Of a DNA stretch of 64,000 nucleotides, positions 24,010-33,523 are shown one piece after another. The stretch comes from Tomocerus qinae (taxonomy: Eukaryota > Arthropoda > Collembola > Entomobryomorpha > Tomoceridae): contig CM034546.1 in the NCBI GenBank assembly GCA_020055645.1, forward strand, positions 36,394,001 through 36,458,000. Direction: 5' to 3'. The notes beneath the pieces were generated by a model. That model saw only the letters and a program-made list of their open reading frames with translations, was not told the DNA's origin and did not search any database. A program made the position numbers and the translations under genes. How positions within the stretch are numbered: position 1 is the first letter of the stretch; each line of letters opens with the position of its first letter.

Positions 24010-26078
24010 TTACGAATTTTGAACAGGTTTGATTATTATGACCTTTGACGTGTTTTCGGCGTGCAATTTTGATTGTTTTGACATCGGCCAAACTTTAGTA
24101 ATTGGACTGTGGCACTGTTTTGCCACAATTCCTTTTTTAATCCGGTTTTTACAGCTTTGCAAAAGATGACTAACAGTAGTTTTCAGTTTGCCTATGTCTA
24201 AATAAATAAGACCTTGAAATCGTGAACAACACATTTCCAACAGAAAGATAAGCGATGAGCTAGCGAGCAGAAATAAATACCAAATGAAGACAACATGAAT
24301 TTTCATGCTGAGGCTGATTGGCACGGCTTGATTGTTATCATATTTTGATCTCTCCTCCTTCTGCAAATATAAATGAAACTGCCGAAAATTAGTCAGATCT
24401 CTCCACAGTTCCATAAACCCCGACTCAAATAGTGTACGGGAATAATATTGAAATTGGTTACGAAAGGCAAAGAGAAACATGTAAGATAGCAGCGTTTCGC
24501 TAACTTTTTCATTTGCTAGTTTGCAAATAGCTTTGTCGTCTCTTTTATGTATTTCTGAAAAGAAATTACCCGACTTGGATTTAATACAAGCAGTAAATAG
24601 TTTTTTCTCCGGTTTCATGATTAGGTCGACGTTTAAATCAAAATCCGAGTATCCTTTCTCCCTGTAATCTGTAGCAGATTTTTCCTTTTGCCAATTGTAA
24701 ATATATAAATTTGTATTGATTTTGCTTTCTAAATTATATTTATAAAAGAAATCGGCGGAGTAATTTGTATCAACATGGTCAGTATAATATCCGCTTTGAT
24801 ACAAAAATTTGTAATTGTTGTCAATCAGTTCTTTGAAGTTGTTGTAGCTCTTTTTATCAAGTGGCACAACTAACTCTCCCGTTATGTAAGTTTCATAATG
24901 ACACCTGATGACAAAAGCTGCAATAACAATCAGCAGACAGAAATTTCTTTTTTCTCGCGTGATGTCAAACTGGGCCAATGCAATAGCCACAGTTGACGTT
25001 ATCACTCGTTCCACTCTGGCATACAGCGAACGCATTTGGATATTGTGAGATGAAATCCAATATGCCGCAGGTAAGAGAATGATTGTAAAAATCCAACTGG
25101 GTAGATCAAATGTGTTTTGAATTATAACATGAAGAGGAAGATCATAAAATGTTTCCCGGTCTGCACAATAAATCAGAACATATTCATAATTATCCACAAA
25201 AATGGTCTGCTAAACCAGTAACCAAAATAGAAGTAATCATCTGTCAAGAGAATCTCAGAGACGTATACATATCCTGGCAATGCGTCATAAGTTTTTTTCC
25301 ATTCATTTCGGCCATCATATTCAGCAGTATAATTAAATCGCTGGGCCATTGTCTCTGTTGCCTCGATACCGTTTTTGCAACCTGAATATCCACGTTTAAT
25401 CAGGATGTATGCTGAATTTCGGCACTTAGAAAACGAAATGGTTCGTTCCTTAGGGGCCTCAATTAGAAAAATCGCGACATTATTTCCATAAAGTTGTCCA
25501 TTATATTTATTCCAAATATATTTCCATTCAATTTCATTCAGTGTAGATTTAATTTGAATCGTTTCAAAGATCTGTACGCGAGACGTTTTACAATAAATGC
25601 ATATTGTAAAAATTGAGAACGTTGACTCATTTGTAATGAAGATGTAGTAAATGTCTGCCACTGGCTGTTGACTGAGTAATAAAAGCCACCTTGTATGAGA
25701 ATGTTCAGGTACCCCGTCATAAAGAAATAAAGTTATAAAATTGGGTCTAGAGTTCTTCTGGCCAAAATATTGATCTACACTGGCAAATGTTTCATCATGT
25801 TCAGCAATGATATTCACACTGCAGAGACTTTTCGACAAATCCCTAAATGTCACTTTTTCAGTTTCTTTGAAAGTTTTATTTTCCGAAGTGGCGATCGTCC
25901 AAGGTTGACCATTCTGATTTCTCTCCAAGAACAATTCCAGCCATTTAGAATTTGGAAATCGAATCAAATTGAAATCACAGTTGTTGAACGAAGACAAATT
26001 TCGAATGCAATTGACATATTCTCCAAAAATTAGAATGCTTATTGCAACGTAATAATTTAAACAAATTTTTAAATGCAT
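24010..26078 (-). pseudogene. IR copy D: divergent ionotropic-receptor-like gene with one frameshift
   Basis: The start ATG at 26078 opens a leader (MHLKICLNYYVAISILIF) and the conserved N-terminal domain. The N-terminal frame (25173-26078) reaches GYWFSRPF and then shifts. The C-terminal frame (24010-25197) carries DLPLHVIIQNTFDL, M1, M3 with HYETYITGELVVPL, the S2 lobe with NFKELIDNNYKFL, and the last helix. One lost base near 25198-25206 (caaaaatggtc here, caaaaatttgtc elsewhere) is the only break seen. D keeps a long C-terminal tail ending in IIIKPVQNS and is among the most divergent copies. Like B and C it has the CRE-type upstream region. It is either a very young pseudogene or a gene with an assembly error. 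Confidence 0.75.
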
Positions 26079-26844
26079 GGCGTATTGAGTATATATTTTA
26101 CCTCTTGTCTAATAATGCTATTTCAAACTGGACGACGAATAGTGAACAACTTCTTACAAAAAAACATCGATTTATTTTAATTCACCTTCAACATGACGTC
26201 AAAAGGAAGTGCTGGGTGTTGGCTCTTAGTAAACATCTCAATATTTACATTTCCGGCCAAAGCTCGTTTGAAAACAATATATCGGCAGAATAAGCTTCTA
26301 CAACTATGAACTAACCAGTATTTGCTATTAAGTGATGTATTCTCACATGTCTCACTTATTGTATAGTGCTTGCATGCAAATGTCTACTAGTTTACTTATT
26401 ACGTATTGATTGAGACTGGGTGGATTTCCTGATGGGAGTAGACATTTACATGGGTAGAATTATTTTAGCAAAGGTTAGGTTATACTTAGCCACGTTAGGG
26501 TATTTACTCTTACCCATATTGATTGTAAAAGTGAGACACAAATGAGGAATAAAACTAATTTAATGACCATAATAGAAAAAACATAACAGTTAAATGGCAA
26601 TTATTGTTCGCTTAAAAGTAATAATTTAGATATTGAAAAAAGCTGAGTAATGAGTAGTCATCGTTATAACTTCGGCTCAATTCGACCTTTTCTTTCAAGA
26701 ACAATGGGACTCAAGTTCGGTCCGGAGCTCCAGACAGCATACATCCCATTGGTTTTGAAAGGAACGGCATTGCGTTTTTCATTGTTCGACGATGAGGAAG
26801 TTATTAACTGTAATACAAGCGTCATCTAATATCTCCATATCTTC
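26079..26844. other. Upstream region of copy D and unassigned DNA
   Basis: Positions 26079-26330 match the upstream regions of B and C. Further on the similarity ends. A short coding-like run on the plus strand at about 26710-26815 reads LKFGPELQTAYIPLVL then GTALRFSLFDDEE. I do not recognise it and it has no start codon. Confidence 0.35.
26194..26201. promoter_or_regulatory. Perfect CRE palindrome TGACGTCA upstream of copy D
   Basis: The palindrome is 116 bases upstream of the ATG of copy D, in the same flanking context as in copies B and C (caccttcaacatgacgtc). Conservation in this divergent copy strengthens the case for a regulatory site; the function is inferred. Confidence 0.4.
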
Positions 26845-27165
26845 TGAAAAACTCCAAAAGAGTTGTAGCAACAAACCGATTCTGAAAATAATCATAACTA
26901 AACATCCATGCTATCAACACACAATAAAACAACATTTGCCTCGGATTCAGTCCAATCAAATATGCTAAGTGCAGTAAATTGTTTGAAACTAGGGCATCAA
27001 GAGTTATTGTGTATCTTGGTATGCTCAACACACATTTCAATTAATATACTTATTAATTGTGCTTTTATTCAATGTACTCAAAATAGGAAGGCAAAACACA
27101 TCAAAAACAAATTCAAACTGTTCGTTTATGTTGAAACTACGTTGTATATGTTGTATATGAATTAC
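26845..27165 (+). pseudogene. Mosaic fragment of the death-domain gene's last exon and the gustatory-receptor gene
   Basis: Positions 26845-26931 match the start of exon 4 of the death-domain gene (15705-15790; shared runs such as actaaacatccat and acacaataaaacaa). Positions 26935-27006 match exon 1 of the gustatory-receptor gene (21459-21527; tcggattcag.ccaatcaaata). Positions 27000-27160 match 21778-21935, which is mostly intron 1 plus the start of exon 2 (KFKLFVYVET). Because intron sequence is included, this is a DNA-level copy, not a retrocopy. A stretch of about 250 bases of exon 1 is missing. It has no coding capacity. Confidence 0.75.
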
Positions 27166-28447
27166 ACTGACAATAATTGGACTATTAGAATTAATTTATT
27201 TTCTGTAACATAAAAATGTGATTATACTTTGGAACAAGATACTAAGAGTGATGGTGAATATTTTAATGCCACCTACTAATAGGTTTCAAATGGCATAATG
27301 CAAATGTTATAAAAATGGTTATTTTGTGAAAAACAAATGCTGATATAAGCTGCGGCTTATCTGAAAGCAAAAGAGGAACAAAGAACCAATGAATTTACTC
27401 GTCAAGAGACGGAAATTGAGTTTGCTTTTCTGCAAACTAAAACAGTTAAATTTGAAACTAAAGTAGACGGATTTAATTATCGCGAAAAAGAGTTACAGTT
27501 CTTGAAATGATTGTATTGTAAATAGTGCATTTGTAGATAAAAGTTTTTGAAAAACCTGAGTACTTTTGATTTCCGGTCTACTCCTATCACCAAGTCGCCA
27601 TCCATACATATTAAATAAATACAGCCATACATATTAAAGTACTCCGGTTCGATTCCTGAATTGACCATCAAATAATTTTTTATCTTTACTAAATACACCT
27701 GAAAATACTAATTTCTAAACAAAGTACTTTAATACAAAAATACTCTGACTGACTGATATGAATGAATTAGGAAAGATCCGAAAAAATCATGGTCAAATGC
27801 TACTCGTTTTTTAAATTGTATGGACTACTACAACACTTTGAGAAATATTAATTGGCTAAATTAATATTAAGAGTCCTTTTGTCTTAAGTTCACTATTTTA
27901 GGTGACGGCCGATTTTAGTAAGGACAAAAACAGACCTGGAAAAGTACAGCGATTTCATGCTGTGATTTGCATAGGAATTAATCTAAAATCACGTTATTGG
28001 CATGTAGTTTACAGATATGCATTTTACATAATAGGTATAGGCCTAGAGTAGAAAGTAGACTACTGTACTTCGCTTAGTTTTAGTTTTGAGTACAATTGTC
28101 AGATTACTTTGATTCATGAACTTCCTCCTGTTGAAATTTATTTCTTTTACCCATTTTAAGCATTTAACGAATAGTATAATTATTTCAGTAGAAGCCATGC
28201 TTATGCAGCATCACCACCAGTAGAAATGACATATGTATGCATGGACGCCTTCCATTAAAATGGTTTACACTAATAACTTCCAATTTTTCTAATAACCGTG
28301 TAGAACTACTTCAGGTATAGAAATAGTGAAAAATAATTGAGGATGGTGATTGGAAAACATTCAAAAATGATTTTTAGAATCAACAGATTTTAATAAAAAG
28401 AAAGCAAATTTCTAAGGAAGGAAGGGTCTATTACCATTGGTAATTAT
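27166..28447. other. Intergenic, with a short coding-like tail
   Basis: At about 27352-27510 (+) an open stretch of charged residues (LKAKEEQRTNEFTRQETEIE, FLQTKTVKFETKVDG, ending LQFLK and TGA) has coding-like composition and could be a last exon or remnant. No family is recognised and there is no start. The rest shows nothing. Confidence 0.25.
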
Positions 28448-29329
28448 CAGGGGTCGGACATTTATTTATTTATTTTTCTGAAATATGTACATATATATTT
28501 ACTAAAAAAGCCCAAATATTTACTAAAAATCGATGAAATATTTTTTTTAATCGATGAATTTTTAATTCAATAAAAAGTAAAAATTCAATTCAATTAAATA
28601 ATTTGCATTACCAATCATAAGAGCATTGATAAAACTAGCTATTTGAGCTGACAAGTCTCGTAATATAGGGTTCGATAATTTTTTTCACGGAATTTCAGCT
28701 GCTAATAAGTCGGCAAAAAAAGGATTTCCAGAAAATTCTTATAAAATCAAAAAATATTGTCTTTCCGGTTTAAAAAATTTTTTTAAATGCATCCAGGCAT
28801 GATGTGTGGATGCATTTTTTGTGTATTTGACTGTTTATGTGCTGTTGCAGTGATTATTTTTGCATCTTCAATTTTTTGAGGGTCAAGTATATTATTAATT
28901 ACGCAAAAATGCATAATTTTGCTGACTAAACTACCTGACTTTGGTGTTTCAATTAACCATGTGCATATATTGCCACCACCATAACTTAAAAAATCCTTCA
29001 CTTCTTACCAATTCTTGATTTCAGAATGAAATTGAGTGATGACTCTTTAACTTCATAATATTAACTCCCAATAATGAGACTTTCATGCAATAAAAATTTG
29101 TTAATTTTATCATGAAAAAGGGAAAAATAGTTAAAATATTGATATATATGTATCTTAAGCCTGAAATATTTACGTAAATATTACATTTTTTTAAACTCAA
29201 AATATTTAAATATATTTACGATATTTTTTTGATATTGTTTTCCCACTACTATGAAACGAAAAAATACAAAAGGAAATTTTGCTACGAGTAGCCAAAACAA
29301 ATATTTTTTTTATAAATGTCCAACCCCTG
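28448..29329. mobile_element. hAT-type non-autonomous transposon with 8-bp target duplication
   Basis: The left end reads caggggtcggacatttat and the right end, on the opposite strand, caggggttggacatttat. This is an inverted repeat of 18 bases with one mismatch. It is flanked on both sides by gtaattat (28440-28447 and 29330-29337), the 8-bp target duplication diagnostic of hAT elements; the CAGGGGT terminus is also common there. The element is 882 bp and AT-rich. A minus-strand open stretch at 28783-29001 (with LSYGGGNICTWLIETPKSGS) might be leftover transposase N-terminus, but I cannot confirm that. Confidence 0.85.
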
Positions 29330-29337
29330 GTAATTAT

Positions 29338-31564
29338 CGGTGTCATAACCTTCTCTTTAAATTACGGAAACAGAAATATGTTTCCAGAAGTGCGAATAAA
29401 TTGGTGGGATTTATACAGTGATTTCAGAATATGAATGTCAACAGTGGGTTGGAAAATAATATTTATTATATATGAAACGGAAAATTTTTGTTTCGTTTCT
29501 ATATTCGTCTAATACATTTATTTCTTTGGGCTTTGTGTCAATTGTCAATAGTTGTTCACACGTTTGGTTGTCAAAAAGGAATTCGTCAGTCTCATTGGAG
29601 CTTATATGGCTATTGAAAAGTTTTTTAAATGAAAATAACTGTTTTTAATGTTATTCAAATTCAAAGGGGTAAATACTTTTTGAATGTTGAACGACAGAGT
29701 GATAAAATAAAAACAACTAAAATAGCGAAAACTACATTCCTATGAGATACATTTACCTCTGAATGAAAACCCATTAGTTTAGATATATCAGCAGAAGAAA
29801 ACCAGCAGGTTTTCTGTAATGTCTTGATATACATTTATAATAATGCAGAATGTGTGTCTTTTGTTATGGGCTATAATATTACCATGTTTTAATCCAGGAC
29901 TCAATTCAATCGTAATATATTATTATATAGGTAGTCTCTATACATTTAAACAGTTAGTGGAAACTATACATCGTCTTATACCTACTACCAAGTAAATAAA
30001 TGTACACCTTGTACTCATACTTCTATCTGGCCAGTTTTTCCTGGTAACTCATCATGGTATAACACATCGGGTCAACTAAATGACGTGACACATTTATCAC
30101 TAAATTATTCAAATCAACGTCTGGGGACGTGGATGTATTGAGGCACATTAAATATTTCTACACTGAGCAATATTTTCGCTCGATAAGAATTATAAATTGA
30201 CATGTTGTTGGTAATCATACAATCCTTCAGATAATGAAGGAAAAGGAATAAACAAATTGCCACCATTGCATTATCGTTAGACCTTCTTTAGGGTAATCGA
30301 TATTTAATCGGCATATATAAATTTTGCGCAACATATTCTAAGCCAGTAATGACCGTGATTATATTATTATCCTATTCTTATCCACCACAGCCATAAAATA
30401 CATATATAGGGGCACCCTCTGGGCTTAGTATGACTGAGATATTGTGTTTGCTATAATGTCCAGCAACCATGCGGCACAACAGAGAGCTTTCAGCATTCAT
30501 TTAAGACTATGAATGTCTGAAAAATTTTCTGTTTGAAAAATGTTCAGCCATTATTTAAACGAAATGTCGAATAATGCAAAATAAAACAATGTATATGTAT
30601 ATCATTCAAAATTACATTAGAACCTTAAAACCATATTTTCTACCTACATAATAACAATAATGAAAATTAGTATTTGGCCATGCAGACATGCAGATCGTCG
30701 AAATGGCTATGAGACCATAAGGGATACATACATTTATTTCTTGAAGCAAAAAGACACAAAGTCGTAGCTGCAAGTTTTTAGAATTGCGAAAGGAAAATGG
30801 CAGGGATATTATGCAGTGTCACTATAGAATGAGTTATAAGGTATAATATATGATAAGGCTGAATTACATAATTATTTTTAATATTACTATTTAATCTAAG
30901 CATCACTTGAAAAAATTTAGTATCTTGGAGCACCAGTACACATAAGCAAATGAGACTACAAATACTTCTGTGCTCTACTGTCTCACGTGTTTTTCTTAGT
31001 AATTGCACGAGACAATGAGATTCATCATGAACATTCGTGACATTTTTGTCATTAAATTATTCAGCTGGTAATCTAACAATTATTCATTATATTAATAATC
31101 TTTACGTAAAGTCTATATTGAAAATACAGGTAATCAAAATTGGAAACTAAAAGTTAACACGATAAAATTGTTCTAAAAGCTAGTAGTCTCTTCAATCGAC
31201 GTAATATTTTATGTAATTTATTCGAATTGTTTGACAAAGAAATATCAAGCTGGATAGATTTTTTTTAAATCGCTGTAGTTATTGCACTGATAATCATTAT
31301 GTGATCGTATAATTAGGTAGAAGTACAAAAGCCTTTCAAAAGTTCTAAAGCAGGTATATGCTCTGTAAATGAGAAACCCATAATCGGTTGAAGTCAGTTG
31401 TTTTATTGTTTTTATTAATTAGAAAAAAATTCTAAATTTAGGATTCCAGGATGCATTTAGAATTCTAACCTCTTTAATTATTAGGACTTTTGGCGTGTCT
31501 TTCCGATGCAATTTTGATTGTTTTGACCACGGCGGCCGAATGCTATAGGATTGAGATTCTGGCA
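29338..31564. repeat. Array spacer downstream of copy E
   Basis: From about 29.83 kb the sequence again resembles the array spacer (gctataatattaccatgttttaatcc; the catgcggcacaacagagagc block at about 30469-30489; the gtgacatttttgtcattaaattattcag run near 31040). This suggests that a further IR gene once lay to its left and was lost. The stretch 29338-29830 shows nothing recognisable. No gene is seen. Confidence 0.5.
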
Positions 31565-33523
31565 CTACTTTGTCACACTTCTTTCTTGGACCTGGATTTT
31601 ACAGCTATGCGAAGGATGACTAACAATACGTTTCAACCTGCCTATGTCTAAACATAGGTTTTGAAACAGTGGACAACACATTTCAAAAAGAAAGGCAAAC
31701 GATGAGCCAGCAAGCAGAAATAAAAACCAAATAAATACTACGTGAATTTTCATGTCGAGACTGATGGGCACAGCTTGGTTGTTATCATATTTTGATTTCT
31801 CCTCATTATGCCAATAATAATGAAAATCCTGCAAATCTGTCAGATCTTTCCACAGTTTCATAAACCCCGACTCGAAAAATGTACGGAAACATTGTTCAAA
31901 TTGGTTACGAAAGGCAAAAGAAAAAATGTAAGACAGCAGCTTTTCGCTAACTTTTTCATCCGCTAGTTTACAAATAGCCTTGTCGTCTCTTTTTTGTATT
32001 CTTAAAAAGAAATATCCTGATTTCGATTTAACACAAACAGTAAATAATTTTTTCTCCGGTCTCATTATTAGTTCGACACTTAAATCGATGGTAGAGTAAC
32101 CTTTCTCTCTGTATTCTGTAGCAGATTTTTCTTTATGCCAGTCGTAAACGTACAAATTTGAATTTATCTTATCCTCTAAATTATATTTGTGAAACATATG
32201 AATGGAATAATTATTTACAGGCACGTTATAATATCCGATTTGATCCAAATATTTATAATTGTTGTCAATCAATTCTTTGAAGTTTCTGTAACGTTTCTTG
32301 TCAAGTGGCACAACTAACTCTCCCGTTATGTAAGTTTCATAATGACATCTGATTACAAAAGCCACTATGATGATCGTCAGACAGAAGTTTCTTTTTTCTC
32401 GCGTGATGTCAAATTGGGCCAACGCAATAGCCACAGTTGACGTTATCACTCGTTCCACTCTCGCATACAATGAACGCATTTGGATCTTGTGAGATGTAAT
32501 CCAATATGCCGCAGGTAAGAGAATTATAGTCAAAATCCAACTGGGTAGATCGAATGTGTTTTGAAATATGGCATGAAGAGGAAGATCATAAAATGTTTCC
32601 CTTTCTTCACAATAAACTAGGACATATTCATAAGCTTCCACAAAAATTTGTCTGTCGAACCAATAACCTGTAAAAAAGTAATCATTTAATATATAAAGTT
32701 TAGAAACGTATACAGGGGTTGTCCATGCCGCGTAAGTCTTCCTCCATTCATTTATTCCATTATATTTAGCAGTATAATTAAATCGTTCGGCCATAGTCTC
32801 TGTTGCCTTGACACTGTATCCACACTTTGTGTATCCACGTTTAATCAGGTTGTACACAGAATTTCGGCATATAGGGAACGAGGTAAATCCATTCTTTAGG
32901 GGTTCAGCGAGATAAACCGCAACCTTATTATTATAAAGTTGTCTATTATATTTATTCCAGATATATTTCCATTCAATTTCATTCAGTGTAGATTTAATAT
33001 GAATTCCTTCAAAGAAATTGAAAGGATACATTTTACAATAAATGCATATTGTCCAAATTGAGAATGTAGATTCATTTGTTATCAAAATGTAGTAAATGTC
33101 GGCCACTGGTTGTTGAACTGGTTTCAAAAGCCACCTAGTATAAATATTTTCAGGTCCTCCGTTATAAAGAAATAGAGTTATGAAATTCGGACGCGAGATC
33201 TTCTGGCCAAAATATTGATCTACACTGTCAAATGTTTTATCGTGTTCAGCAATGATATTCACACTGCAAAGACTTTTCGACAAATCCCTAAATGTCACTT
33301 TGTCAACTTCTTTGAAAGTTTTATTTTCCGACGTGGCGATCGTCCAAGGCTGGCCATTCTGATTTCTCTCCAAGAACAATTCCAGCCATTTGGAATTTGG
33401 AAACCGAATTAAATTGAAATCGCAGTTTTTGAACGAAGACAAATTTCGAATGCAATTGACATCGCCAATAATTAGGAGGATTGATGGAATATAATAATAT
33501 TTAAAACCAATTTGCAAATGCAT
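31565..33523 (-). CDS. IR copy E: intact ionotropic-receptor-like protein, 652 residues
   Basis: This is a single exon open from ATG 33523 to TAG at 31565. The frame extends eight codons further up, but begins there with TTG. ATG 33523 aligns with the Met shared by all copies and starts a signal-peptide-like leader (MHLQIGFKYYYIPSILLIIG). Order of parts: an N-terminal domain with the paired cysteines of WTICIYCKMYPF (about 155-165); S1 with MAERFNYTAKYNGINEW (about 243-260); M1 (WILTIILLPAAYWI, about 328-342); a pore-loop-like segment VERVITSTVAIAL; M3 ending HYETYITGEL (about 378-401); S2 with YRNFKELIDNNYKYLDQIGY; and M4 (HVVFIWFLFLLAGSSFAFLF). This is the order of ionotropic receptors, variant glutamate-receptor relatives that act as chemosensory cation channels. 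The ligand is unknown. The C-terminus lacks the long tail kept in C and D. Confidence 0.8.
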   Translation of the reverse strand: MHLQIGFKYYYIPSILLIIGDVNCIRNLSSFKNCDFNLIRFPNSKWLELFLERNQNGQPWTIATSENKTFKEVDKVTFRDLSKSLCSVNIIAEHDKTFDSVDQYFGQKISRPNFITLFLYNGGPENIYTRWLLKPVQQPVADIYYILITNESTFSIWTICIYCKMYPFNFFEGIHIKSTLNEIEWKYIWNKYNRQLYNNKVAVYLAEPLKNGFTSFPICRNSVYNLIKRGYTKCGYSVKATETMAERFNYTAKYNGINEWRKTYAAWTTPVYVSKLYILNDYFFTGYWFDRQIFVEAYEYVLVYCEERETFYDLPLHAIFQNTFDLPSWILTIILLPAAYWITSHKIQMRSLYARVERVITSTVAIALAQFDITREKRNFCLTIIIVAFVIRCHYETYITGELVVPLDKKRYRNFKELIDNNYKYLDQIGYYNVPVNNYSIHMFHKYNLEDKINSNLYVYDWHKEKSATEYREKGYSTIDLSVELIMRPEKKLFTVCVKSKSGYFFLRIQKRDDKAICKLADEKVSEKLLSYIFSFAFRNQFEQCFRTFFESGFMKLWKDLTDLQDFHYYWHNEEKSKYDNNQAVPISLDMKIHVVFIWFLFLLAGSSFAFLFEMCCPLFQNLCLDIGRLKRIVSHPSHSCKIQVQERSVTK

